Assembly: GCA_021432635.1 (NCBI GenBank)
Contig: MU270028.1
Span: 916,420 to 980,419, forward strand
From: Thozetella sp. PMI_491
Taxonomy: Eukaryota > Ascomycota > Sordariomycetes > Chaetosphaeriales > Chaetosphaeriaceae
DNA: 64,000 nt
Direction: 5' to 3'
This document shows positions 46,769-58,081 of the stretch, one piece after another. Positions within the stretch are counted from its first letter, which is position 1. Each line of letters begins with the position of its first letter. The notes below the pieces were generated by a model that saw only the letters and a program-made list of their open reading frames with translations, made no database searches and was not told the origin of the DNA. Position numbers and translations under genes: made by a program.

Positions 46769-49700
46769 TTAATATCCTCCGTGGAGGTATCCGGGCAGCG
46801 AGCGACCATCCAAGCTGCTCATCGGCCAAGCCCCAACGGGTGCGGTAACAACGCTCCTCTTCCTGGCGTTGAGCTTGCAGAAGTTCTTCACTCTGTCGAT
46901 CTTCTGGACCTTGGTGGCCACGTTCTCACCCAGCTTGCCCACATCCTCCTCCGCCACGGCCCTCCGGAATCCGGCGGCCTTAGCGATTTTGGCGACGTCC
47001 AGGAGCGACACCGCCCCGGTGACCAGCAAGAAGATTGCGAGCGGGGCGTTGGAGGGGTCGTCAACAATGCTGTAGATGTCCAGGGCGGCGTTGCCGATCT
47101 CGCCGAGTAAGGCGGCAATGCGGGCAATGGCGGCTGCCGCACCCAGCGCGCTGGCGACCTCGCCGACCATGGGAATGAAGAACAGAATTGCGGACAAGAA
47201 GGCGAGAATGATGGCCTTGCGCTTTTCTTCCTCAATCTCGTCGGCGATATCGACGACCAAGTCCATGTTTGCGAGGGCTTCCTCCAGCATGGCCAACGGG
47301 ATCGCGAGGGTATCCACCAAGTCATCGGCGCTGCCTTCATACGTTCCACCTTTGATCTGCCCGATGATGGTGGTAAGTTGCGACGGGACATCAACCAGGT
47401 TGTCGTGCGCGGCGGTCGCTGTGTCCTTTGGATTCAGCACGTCGTCCTTGTCGTAGCCGTTTGGCACGACAATTCTAGGCCCGAGATTAGCTGTTTCGCA
47501 AATAAAAAAGCAGGTGTTCAATGTTGCGGTGCACTTACCCCATGTCCCAATGTTCCCAATGGCACGAGTCGAAGTCGTTGCAGTCCCACGCGCCGTTCAT
47601 CACGTCCGCGATCTTGAGATTGTCCCTGTCGATGCTCGTGGCGGCGTAGATGTCCGCATAGAACTGCTCCTCCCTGTCCGGACGCATCGACCACCATGTC
47701 GTATCGGTCTCCGGGTCGCCCTGGCCGACTCCGCGCTTCGAATAGTCCGGCGGACAGGGCTCAGAGTAGTTTTTGAAGATGACGTTAGGGTCCGTGAGGA
47801 TGCCGGCGCCTCCTCCGTTATCGCGTGTAGACATGAGCCGAAGGTCTCTCTTGGAGGCGCGATGCTGGCATGTAGACACAGTCGGGTGGCAGTAGCAGTC
47901 GCCCCCATCGAAGCAGTACGTGCACGCGCCGGGGAAACTGGGTGCAATTGCCTGGCATTCGTCACAACCTGTTTTGTTGTCCAGTCAGCCAAGTCTAGGT
48001 GGGTTTCAAGCCTGATTTGTTTCCTGGCACAAAACGTGGGCGAGTAGGAATCCACGTACAAAAGGTCATTTCTGTCACAATACAGTCAAAATAATCGTTT
48101 CCGTGCCCCAGCATGAAGTTCTTGACTGATTTAGACGCGCTCTTGACGACGGCATCAGCGTAGGTATTGAACTTCCCGTCGTACTTGTTCTTGATGAGGT
48201 CATCGTAGTGCGCCATGGCCACTGTCAGGTTGTTCGCCAGCACCTCCAGAACGTATCGAGCCCTACAGTCGAGAGAGATGGAAGAGTCATTGTCAATATC
48301 GTCCAACGTTGCGTAGGATCTGCTGTTGTCACACTGGATCTGGCTTTCTGGCGTCCCAACGATACCCGGCGGCTCGTCCGGATACTCCCAGTACCAGTCC
48401 CAGTCATCGTTAGAGAAGAATCCATCGTCGTCGGTATACTCTTGCAGATCTATCGCCCAGTCGATGGTTCCCGCGAAGTTGTATCCCTGCCACTGGTTCC
48501 TACGGGTTGTTTTGACGTCCTCGCTCATGTAGGCGACCCACTGGGTGTCTAAGGGAAGCCGCAGTTAGCATGGCGCTGACTAGCTTCGATATACACGCAT
48601 TTTGGAAAGGCTCACCGTTATACACTAGTATGTTTGAAGCAGAATCGCCGTCTTCGAAGACTTGCTGGCCCCATCCATACGAGATGATCTCCTCGATCTC
48701 GGCGTTCGAGATGTAACCCGCGACGTTAGTGCAGGGTCCGGGCGCGGCATCGGAATTGTCCCTGTCTCCCGTGAAGAGACAAGTCGGACCGACACAGCTA
48801 TTCTCGGCCATGTGGAATGACCGCCCATAGCTGGACTCGCCCACAAAGATCTTGTTGCTCTCCACTCCAGCCTTGGTGACTAGCATACCGTGTCAGCCAA
48901 ATGTGCCCCCAACAGTGGCGTACAAGATGCATACTCATCGACAACGCATATTCCTGCTCCGTGCGGTTGACTGAGAACGTTTTGTTAAGAATCCTAGGTC
49001 TGTCGGAGATCGTTGATAATGCGTACCATGGCTTCGGAGGCAGTTACCCGTCGGGCATCCGTACTGGGAGTATTGGTTACCCGCATCCCACTGGCCTATG
49101 AGCACGAATATTGTTAAGACTGTATTGAGCATGTCTCGAACTCAGGTAGGCCACCCACCATGCAGATCATAGGTCATGTAGACGATGTAATCTACGGTGT
49201 CGGACATGAGCTGAATGGGGAAGCCCCTCAGATACCAATAGGACGCTGGTGCAGCGATGGACAATGTCTTCCCGGCCGGCATCTTCCCTTTCAAGGTGAT
49301 CAGGAACTTCAGATAGTTTGGTCCGTCGGTCTCGAAGCCGGCCGGAGTGCCAGGAATATCTGTAGCCTGTGGTCACTGTTAGCTTTGCCGCCGCGACGGT
49401 CCATTAGCATGCCCTCTACTCACGCCCGGGTACTCCCAATCAAAATCGACGCCGTCTAGGCCTTCGTCATTGATGAACTTCACGATGTTGTCGGAAAACT
49501 TCCCCCGGTTCGCAGCGCTCATGCCCTCTGGGAGAATATCGTAGGTAGCAGGCTCCGTCGAGTATCCCCAACCGCCAAAGGACGCAATCCTCTTGGAGGT
49601 GGTGATAGCTTTGAACTCAGACCACTGGGCAAAGGTATCATTGACAACAGGCGTCCAAGTGGACGTGTCGATGGTCATGAATGCCCAGTGGAGGTGCGTA

Positions 49701-51304
49701 TAGGTACCGCTGTTACTAGCAGTTGATACCCTCATGTTCAGGCACGGGCGCTCGAAGTTCCAGGTCTCATAGTATCCGATGCGGCCGAAGCCGGCCGGTG
49801 CCGAATCGCTCTTCTTGATATCGAATCCGCAGCTGGACACACAGCCGTTCTGGCCGGTCGAGGTTCCGGGGTTTCCGGTCTTCGCCCTCTGCTCGACGCA
49901 GAAGTCCTGGTCCATACCACAGTGGCCCCAGATGTTGCAGCAGACGTTGAGGGGGCACGGGTTCAGGTCCGAAACGGTTATGTCACCACCGATTTGGCTG
50001 AAATCGGTGTCCGGAACAGTCGGGCCACATATGGCGTCGGCCTGCGGTGCCGGGTTAGGCGGCTTACCCTCGCTGAGGCAGATGTTCATGCCAAGGAGGA
50101 GCTTGTCGCAACCCGCCCAGCCCCAAGTGCCGTTCTTCCCCGTGTTGAAAGACTCAATGTCGTCCACGGTGAGACCGTTCGTTACGGCGATAGCTGCGCA
50201 GTAATCGTTGCTTTGAACTAGGTAACTCGCACACGTACCGTCGGGGTTCTTCTGGGGTCGGATGTCTGGCAGTGTGCCCGACGAGCAACACACTCTCTGG
50301 CCTGGTTGCAGCGAAGAACAAATGCTCGAGTCAGAATTGTACTTTGTAAAATCGGAGGGCGATATGCCGCACTTGCTCGCCAGCGTGGAGCACGTGTCGC
50401 CTGACACCACGGTGGTAGTGGTACAATCGCTACGTCGATGGAGGGTGCTGTTCGCCATGGTGAAGTTGCTCACTGGGCGAAGATCCACGGTGGATTCCAG
50501 GACGCGAAGGCTCTGCAGCTGGCCTTCTCTCTCTGCGTCTGATACGCATTGAGCCTCTCTCCAAGATCTTACGGATTGTTGGACACTGGCAAGATTGCCG
50601 GTAGTGTCTACCGCGATGCCGAAAACATGATCCCCGTTCCTACCATCGCCACAGAGCTGGGCCATCAGGCTTTCAGAGGCGCCTTCTGCTCCTATTTTAG
50701 ATTTGAGGCCTTCGATGGCATTCGAGATAGTAGACCTGCCAAAAGACTTTCCGACATAAATGCCGGCAACAGTGTTGTTGAAGTACGCAAACATAAGATC
50801 CGAGTTGCAAGTGTTACCATCCTCAAAGTAAGTTTGCAGGCGATTCAACACAGTGAGGACATCATCGCCCCCGGCGATTGCGGTACCGTTGCTCAAGTAG
50901 GGAACGTCCAGCTTGCTCTCTACGGCAGTGGTCTGCGTACAGGTAACCTCGCCACCCGCGGCGGCTGCGCTAGTATCGGTTACCGTACACCCACGCAGCT
51001 TGACGATAGTCTCAGGGTCATCCAGCGGGTGGTAAAGGGCGAAGTCAAGGAGAACTGTCTGGTTGCAACTTGACAGCTCCCAGAGCGCGCCGTAGGTGCT
51101 CCAAGTCTGCGGGTCACTGGTGTTGCCGGCGAGTGGGCAGGGGTTGAGCTGCTTGTAGAAAGTGCCCGGGGTGTCGATAGGAGCCGCGGAGGCTTGAAGC
51201 ACGTGGACGCGGTTTCCGTTTATGTCTTGAGCACCACGAACTTGCAGAACGAACAGAGGCCAAAGCAGCGAGCCCACGGCCCGGAGGCTAGACGAGCGCC
51301 GCAT
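46769..51304 (-). CDS. killer-toxin-like LysM/CBM18/GH18 chitinase with hydrophobic C-terminal module
   Basis: Eight exons: 49424-51304, 49159-49366, 49027-49095, 48935-48970, 48616-48879, 48060-48548, 47539-47968 and 46769-47474, giving 1360 residues. Order: signal peptide (about 1-24), N-terminal domain, Arg-Arg at 290-291, LysM1 (about 294-340), LysM2 (about 358-411), CBM18 (about 426-469), then GH18 (about 506-900). The catalytic motif DGVDFDWE (617-624) is intact, with Glu624. After the GH18 domain come a cysteine cluster, two Lys-Arg sites and a C-terminal part with strong hydrophobic, Gly/Ala-rich helices (ILAFLSAILFFIPMVGEVA; PLAIFLLVTGAVSLLDVAKI). This is the same front end as the gene at 1394, with another tail. 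The last intron uses TAG at 47475-47476, with a CTAAT branch just before it. The hydrophobic part could contact membranes; that is inference. Confidence 0.87.
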
Positions 51305-52046
51305 GTCACTGGGTGGTATAGTGGGCAGAGGAGTTGCAATGGTCGTTCATACAGCTGCCAAGCCTGCGGCCTTGCTAAGGGGGGCAATATATACCTACAT
51401 CTGAGGAGCACGCGGCCGCCCTGCTCCCCTGAGGAGCACGGAGGAAACTTAGTTAGAATTCTGGTTAGCTTGTTACTTGGAGGTTTGATCCTGCGGGCAA
51501 ATACCCGGCTTCAAACCTGAAGCTATAGCCAGATTGCACCTTTTCAGGGGCTAGCTCCCCCACAGGCTGTAATTGAAGGAATGAGACTAAGCAGAGATTA
51601 ATGGGCAGTTGCGGTTTTCGCTCAACAAGGCTATCGCAGGATTCGCCGGGACTTGTTGCTAGTGTGGGGCAGTCGTCAACAGGCCAAGACGGGTATACAA
51701 TCTTGCCCTAGTTAGTCTAGTTGTTCTATAACCGGCCATCGGGTAGGATTCTGCCAACCGATGTGGGAAAATTCGCGGCCAGTCAGGCACAACAACAGTG
51801 GTCACTTAACGTTTCGTATGCATTTCAATAAACACTGTCATTTCGGCGATACTATAAGCGCGCTAAATTTGCTATCTGGCCGGGAATGTATTCCATTTTT
51901 GCAATATGATGTCGGGGCCCTGGCCAAGAGGCTTCATAAAGTGTAGAGCCCAGTCCTATCTCTGTAGTCCGGGTTGACTTGGCTGTCTTGTCAGTCTCCC
52001 CGGCTCTGTCGCTTCCTGGCTTGTTCTGCAACAAGCCCTGGCAGCC
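51305..52046. promoter_or_regulatory. divergent promoter region of chitinase and secreted partner gene
   Basis: This 742-bp stretch separates the ATGs of a second head-to-head pair. It contains a TATA-like box for the chitinase at 51386-51393. No other gene is seen. Confidence 0.5.
51386..51393 (-). promoter_or_regulatory. TATA-like box of the chitinase gene
   Basis: TATATATT on the minus strand, about 85 bp upstream of the ATG at 51304. Confidence 0.35.
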
Positions 52047-53076
52047 ATGAGGACCTCTCTTCTGCTGTCCTGCCTATGGCTGCTGGCTCCTTTGACGGAG
52101 GCTTTCAAGGAGCGTGGCGGAGCTGAGCGGTATGGACTTCCCCTCCTCCTCTTTACCGTGAGATCTGCTGACCTGGTTCTGTAGATATCTGATGTGGTTG
52201 ACATATATCGCGGAGGAGATCTTTGAGGACGGAAAGAGCTATACTATCGCAACTGGCTGTGTCGGAACGCGGACAGGTCTGCGAGGTCAGCTCAACCGAT
52301 GCGACTTGATCGAGTTCTGCAACCACATCTGGAAGGCAACGCCCGATCCCAAGGGGAACCTAGATTCGATCCCCCCGCGCGAATTACAAGCCTGGCCTTC
52401 AGAGACCAAGATCAAGACTGGCTGGGACTTCCCCTTCACATCGGTCGCTGGCTGGATCAACACGGTAAAGCAAAAGGAGACTCCCGACGCCAAGAAGTCC
52501 ACGAAGATCAAGGGAGCCGGATTTACTGGATTCCTAGACTCAGAAAAGCTTCTTGGCGGCCCGGCGAACTGGTACACCATGTTTGGTGAGTGGGGGAAGC
52601 GGCTTAGTGCTCCTCAGGCCGAAATGAACCTAGTCTGGGATAGCCTGGACGACTTTGAGAAGCCTGCCTTCAAACGGCTGATGGCGGCCAAGATCCCTAA
52701 CGCTGCAAAATACGCTGCGACGCTCCGTCTGCAAGACAGGCACAAGAACTGGATCAACCCCTCGCCGGGCCACAAGTCGTTCAAGGAGGTGTTTGGCCAC
52801 GATGTCGTCGTCGAGAAATACACCATCGACAAGGCCCTGACGGACGGCAAGACAGTACAGTTCGATTTTATCAATCGCGATAAGACCGCGGAACTAATCA
52901 AGGGCGACTTTGGTGGCGATGCCAACAAGGCTGCCGCTGCGTTCGATGCGACCGTGGCGGATATCAACAATAAGGATATCGGTTTTGACGGCAAGCCGTT
53001 TGCTCACCAACGTGCCATGGATGTCTTCGAGCAAATCGAACAGGATGTTAAGAAGATTTCTGCGCCCTGCGGTTAG
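52047..53076 (+). CDS. secreted protein of unknown function
   Basis: Two exons, 52047-52129 and 52185-53076, joined over a 55-bp intron, give 324 residues. A clear signal peptide (MRTSLLLSCLWLLAPLTEA) precedes a soluble, charged, largely helical protein. Cysteines after the leader are few (Gly-Cys-Val, Arg-Cys-Asp, Phe-Cys-Asn and the C-terminal Pro-Cys-Gly). I do not recognise a domain. It stands head to head with the chitinase at 46769-51304, so both may be made under the same conditions; the LysM gene and the chitinase at 18957-25598 have the same layout. It may act with the chitinase or protect the producer from it, but nothing in the sequence shows this. Confidence 0.7.
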
Positions 53077-53332
53077 CGACAGCTCTTCCTGTCTATTTTC
53101 TAGACAGTAAATTCTTCCTTCTTTTTACCACTTCATAGTTGTTACCCCATCGTCCACTCTTTGACTTTGTATATACTACAGCGAATGCTAAGTTTTTAAA
53201 TTACGTGTCCATTTTGCTCAAGCAATTGAAGCTATATACCAAGGAGATCTTGTGCGCTTACAATGTTGCAGTCCATTTCTCCCGAAGACCCAGTCGCGGC
53301 TGCCGTAGTGTCCCCGTATTGGCACCGTGTGT

Positions 53333-55168
53333 TTAGTATTCGGCGGCTTGAAGCATCTCGAGAAAATGCCCTAGGACAGTTCAGTATACGATTACGAACG
53401 CAGTCAAGAAAAAAAAACACAAGCTTACCAGCAATATCCCATCTTCTACTAACAATTCGCAGCGCATCCGTCAAAGCCTGAAGTGTAATCACCATTCCCA
53501 CATTTGTGTTCTCTTTGACAAACCACTTGGCCACGCTAGCCGCCGTGTACAAACATTCCACAACCAAAGGGCTCACTCTGTACATGACTGTGTCGTCTGA
53601 CGACCGTAAAAAGCGAGCCACTGTTGTAGCCCTATGCTCCACGACCTGTCTCAGCCCGTCCAAACTCACGGCTTGCATCTCCGTCTCCAGCGCAATCCGC
53701 TCCTGTGCTCGAGCGCCAAGGTCTGGTTCGTTGCATCCATACATGTTGTAAAGCAGCATTCGAGCAGAGCAACAAATGGCAAGCTCTGTGATACAGTCCA
53801 AGCTTATTGAGTTGGAGTTTATCCGCTGGACAATGTAGCTGTCTAGCGAAACGAGGGTTGAATGAAGCTGGAGTGCACCGGCAAGCGTTGTAGCCCTGCC
53901 GATTCTTTCGCACCGCGTATTCCGATGGAGGAGAACCATTGAAAGTGCATGCGAAGCTTGGCAAAGACGTGCAAATGGGCCAAGGCTGGTCGTGCGAGAG
54001 AAGTCTTGCGTGAAGACAGCTTCGGATGGCCCTATATCTCCTTTGTTCCAGTGGGCATCGGCGGTCGGGAAAAGCGCGTCTGGCGCTGGTTCCGGTACTG
54101 CTAGTGGCAGGCCGGTCGGCCCAACGTTGATAATTCTAGGTAATGTTACATATTATTTGGATGGAAGAATGGGTTGGCCTGTACCTCTCTAAGATAAAGG
54201 TAGCCCACCATGCGCGGCGCTCTTCTTCACGGAGGGTCCAGGTATCTGCCGCCTTAAACAGCTGTGTCGAGTTTCTCCTGTCCGCGAGCCCCATCAAAGA
54301 TGCTAGTCTAGCTGCTCTTCCAATTGTGAAATACGCAGCTGGGAAAATGCCATGACCTAGCTCATACAGGGCGATCAAGAGAGTTGACTGGAGGAGGCCG
54401 AGTGATGTTGCAGACGCATCTTCCAAACTTCTCAGCTGGTTTCTAGCTATGTCGTAAAGCCTGGATAGGTCATCTTCAGTATTGTCTTTCCGCGAACTTT
54501 CCACGAGCTTCATTGATAGAAGCAGTGCTGCGATGCCGGGGTCACGAAGCTCATTGAAACATGTGGCTTGCTGGAACAATCGCTTCTGGCTGATAAGGGG
54601 AAACCATGTGTGCACTCTAGCCAGATAAATATTGCATATAGTGAGAGCTTCAGAACCGATTTGGTCGAGAACTTCCGGTATCATATGAAGCCTAGGAGCG
54701 AGGAAGCTGCGTGGAAGCGGGGCGAAGAATTCCGTATCAAGGAAGAAGGCCCGAGGAAACATTGATGACGAACCGCTCTCTTCTTCCTTCTCCGATTCAT
54801 CAGCCTGGATAGTCGGATCATCCGACTCATGGCCAAGGTTCGGTAGCACATCCCCAAGGCGCTGTTCTAGATCTCGAATTCGATGGAGGAGCGTCTGATG
54901 GTCTACCGCACTATGATCTGGGATCTTGGGATCGGGTGGGTATCGACAGGTCTTCTCTAACCGCACGCACTGGATAATATGTCAATGATCGGCTTTACGA
55001 TTTTGGCTTTGCAGCGGACCGTCGTACTAATGAGCAAGATGGAAGGTCTCTGGAACACCTGCGTTTCAATCGTCTTGGCTGAATTAGCGATGGGAAATAT
55101 GAGATTGAAGGCTTGCCACCGTACCTGCACGCCCGACACGCAAGTGTAGCCTTTTTAGTCGACTCCAT
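53333..55168 (-). CDS. Zn2Cys6 transcription factor
   Basis: Five exons: 55125-55168, 55028-55073, 54185-54969, 53429-54135 and 53333-53370, giving 539 residues. The zinc cluster is spread over three exons, the second only 46 bases long. The joined cysteines are at 11, 14, 21, 28, 31 and 38 (C-x2-C-x6-C-x6-C-x2-C-x6-C), with the basic stretch CRRLKRRC. A coiled-coil linker (HRIRDLEQRLGDVLP) and the fungal transcription-factor regulatory domain follow. The last small exon gives the usual ending GHFLEMLQAAEY. Such proteins bind CGG/CCG half-sites, usually as dimers. It is divergent from the SDR at 55676, and a cluster of TCCGCTC repeats lies between them, so it may control both. Confidence 0.9.
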
Positions 55169-55344
55169 GAAAGGTATTTCTCAGATTTTCGTGGAGGAAA
55201 AGTCCCTCGAGAGCAGGCAGCGATGCTCTTAGTCACGAACAATTCTCGCAAGAAAGTGGATAGTTCTATTTCCTGGACTTCCTCAGTTTGCCCCAAGCTA
55301 AGCCGATGGCGCGGAGGTAGTCGATTTGTAAGGGCGGAGGCACG

Positions 55345-55415
55345 TCCGCTCCTGTCCGCTCGATTTCGTTGTGTCCGCTCTGGTCCGCCCGTCCCGCTCT
55401 CCGCTCCGTCCGCTC
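55345..55415 (+). repeat. array of seven TCCGCTC-type repeats
   Basis: Heptamers begin at 55345, 55355, 55374, 55384 (TCCGCCC), 55393 (CCCGCTC), 55400 and 55409. Five are exact. The steps are 10, 19, 10, 9, 7 and 9 bases, near one helical turn for most. Each contains CCG, the core half-site of Zn2Cys6 proteins, and a Zn2Cys6 gene starts 177 bp away. Operator function is inferred. Confidence 0.6.
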
Positions 55416-55593
55416 CTACTCAATTTGGAGCCCGCTTTTCAACCGGCTAGATAGGCGGAACTAAACAAGATTGATCGTTCGTGACCTAATCACTATGCCA
55501 ACAGTCGCTACTGAACTCATTTTTGGCAGGCCTTATTTGTAATTGTAGACCAAAGTAAGGCAGAGTTTAGTTAAGCATCTGGGATGAGAAGCA

Positions 55594-55600
55594 TATAAGT
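55594..55600 (+). promoter_or_regulatory. TATA-like box of the first SDR gene
   Basis: TATAAGT, 82 bp upstream of the ATG at 55676. Confidence 0.3.
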
Positions 55601-55675
55601 AATGCTAGCACCAAGATCGGAATCTGCCTCACTCCATCCATCCTTGAGTCCGTTAACGCAGCAAAGACTCATAAC

Positions 55676-56809
55676 ATGATGGTTACAGATGCATTTGCAC
55701 CGTACAAACACCTGTACGCAGACCCCCAAGGTCCCGGCGACGCCCGCCCAACTGCTCAGCAGATTGTCAAGGATAATGATCTTCTGGGAAAATGGGCTGG
55801 TAAAGTTGCTCTTGTTACTGGGGCTACCTCAGGTATCGGCATCGAGACAGCCCGGGCTCTCCACATGACAGGGGCAGATGTCTATTTCACAGCGCGAGAC
55901 ATGAGCAAGGCAGCTTCTACCCGAGAGTATATTCTCCAACACAGCGAAGGCAAGGGCAAGTTGGAGGCGATTAAGATGGAGATGGAATCTCTAGAGTCCG
56001 TCAAGAAGGCAGCGAAGGAGTTCCTTGAGAGATCCAATGTCAGGCTGAACGTTCTAATCTGCAACGCGGGTATGTTTGCCTTGTTTCCGCTATGACTTGA
56101 TGCTAATGATCGAAACTAGCCATTATGGGTGCGCCGCAGGGCGAAACTCATGATGGGTTTGAGTTGCACTTTGCCGTTAATCATCTAGCCCATTTTACAC
56201 TAACTTTCCTTGTGCTTCCGGCTCTGATGGACAGCAGCAGTCCTGATTTCAACTCCAGAGTAGTGGTTGTATCCTCCTCGGCTCATAGATGGACCTCTTT
56301 CGCTTTGGACGACTACAATTACACACTTGACTACAAGCCATACATGGCATACGGGCGAAGCAAAATCGCCAATATTGTGAGTACATAGTGCCTGAACCTT
56401 TATACTTTCCGTCTGCTGACCTTACTAGTGGATGGCTAACTATATCAACCGGATGTATGGAGCTAAGGGGGTTAATGCGCTCAGTCTCAACCCTGGCGGC
56501 ATCTGGACCGGTCTGCAGAAATACGCTACGAAGGAAGACATGGAAAACTGGAAATCTGATGGGGAAATCATGAAAATCATGCAGTCGCCGGAGCAAGGGG
56601 CGTCGACAACGGTGTGGGCGGCTGCTGGGAAGGTATGGGAAGGCCAAGGCGGCAAGTTCCTATCCGCCTGCGCCTTGGCGCCGATGGACACTGGAGATCT
56701 GAGCACGCAGACTAGTGACGGGTATGCTCCGTGGGCATACGACGAGGATGGCGAGACGAAGCTTTGGGAGTTAAGCGTTGACCTAGCGGGGTTGAAAGAG
56801 GAAGAGTAA
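55676..56809 (+). CDS. short-chain dehydrogenase/reductase (retinol dehydrogenase/WWOX-like)
   Basis: Three exons, 55676-56069, 56120-56376 and 56429-56809, give 343 residues. The NAD(P)-binding motif TGATSGIG is at 48-55, the NAG-like motif is NAAI (made across the first intron) and the catalytic Tyr-x3-Lys is YGRSK, followed by SLNPGGIWTGL. It is a cytosolic oxidoreductase of small alcohols or ketones, substrate unknown. Two ATGs lie side by side at 55676 and 55679. It is divergent from the Zn2Cys6 gene. Confidence 0.88.
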
Positions 56810-58081
56810 TTAACCGGCTTACTTTGCCGTACTCACTTTGCTAGAAGTTCCCACACATACATCTATCATTAGATCAGGCGAAGCGGTATATAAAATTTCA
56901 ATTGGAGAGAACGAAAGTGCGTCTACTGTCACATCTCGGACGTGATATGGCGTCATCGTTCCTCAAGTGTGGCCAGGCTTCTACTAAATTGACTTCTCAT
57001 GTATAATCACACACCATCTGCGCTTCTGTAAACAATATAGACATAAAGCAAATTGGGAGTAGTGGCAAAATTGAAAGTCATCCTTCCGGCTAAGATGATA
57101 TTTTTCAGAGTGTGGGTGTTTTTGATACTGCCGTTGTCAGGTCTAACGGGAGTCGCCCTCGAGCAGGAGGCCTAACTATCACTTGATGTGAGTCATAGCT
57201 GAAAGGAGTTGAGCTTCGCGCAGTCGTACTACGCCAACCAAGGTCACGCGCCTCTTATCGGCGGCGAGTGCGAATCTAGCAAGCAGCCACGAAGTGATTA
57301 GAATCTGAAAATTGATGAGATCAGTACAAAATTGGCTGGCCGCTAACTAAGCGGCACTGCTGCCAAACAAGAGAGCTGACGGGCTGTTTTGCGAATGCGG
57401 AAGGGAGAAAGGGGCCTTATCGGCTAGGAGCATAGCGATGGCCGAAGCTGACGGTTCCAGAAGAAGTGTTTTAGGTGTGTGTCAAAACTAGAGCTCGCTG
57501 GTATTGTAGTTCAAGAAACTGATACACATCGGAGGATAGGCCGTCTGCTATCTACTGGAGATGCACAGCAGGGGACTCCATCTATTCACCTAGAAATGAT
57601 AGCTGCCTCTTCAAGCCCGTAAATTGCCATTTAACCTACACTGTATTCGCATATCGGCACAGGGACTTTTGTATGGCCTTGATAAGCGATTATGATCCGA
57701 CTCGGGGCTAGCCGGGGCTAGCGGCAGCACGACGGGAGCGGCGCGGCGGACGGAAAGTCCCTCCGGCGATCCGGAACGTGGCCCTGGGAACGGCCCACTT
57801 TCCTTAGAACCCGTTGGGATGTTTGGCGCCTCTAATAACTGCTACAATGAATACCGGCGGATTAAGCCACCGAAGTCCGTATACTCAATTACATGCTCGG
57901 TAACCTTTAAACAGGCATCAACGGACCCGACTCGCTTGGAATATAAATCATGCCTTGATCTTACTATCGCCTTCGAAAGTGCACTCATTTTGGTAGGCGC
58001 TCTTGGCTATTCCTTCTTGCAGCCTTTCCATCGGCATCTATTAGTCATTAATTTGCTCCAAACTCGACTACATCAGGTAAT
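56810..58081. other. intergenic region
   Basis: No gene supported. A plus-strand frame from 57819 runs into the next SDR in another frame and has no motif. The right end is that SDR's promoter. Confidence 0.5.
57942..57948 (+). promoter_or_regulatory. TATA-like box of the second SDR gene
   Basis: TATAAAT, 140 bp upstream of the ATG at 58082. Confidence 0.3.

Larger units (their letters stand above)
55169..55675. promoter_or_regulatory. divergent promoter region of TF and SDR genes
   Basis: Holds the TCCGCTC repeat array (55345-55415) and a TATA-like box for the SDR at 55594-55600. No gene seen. Confidence 0.55.
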
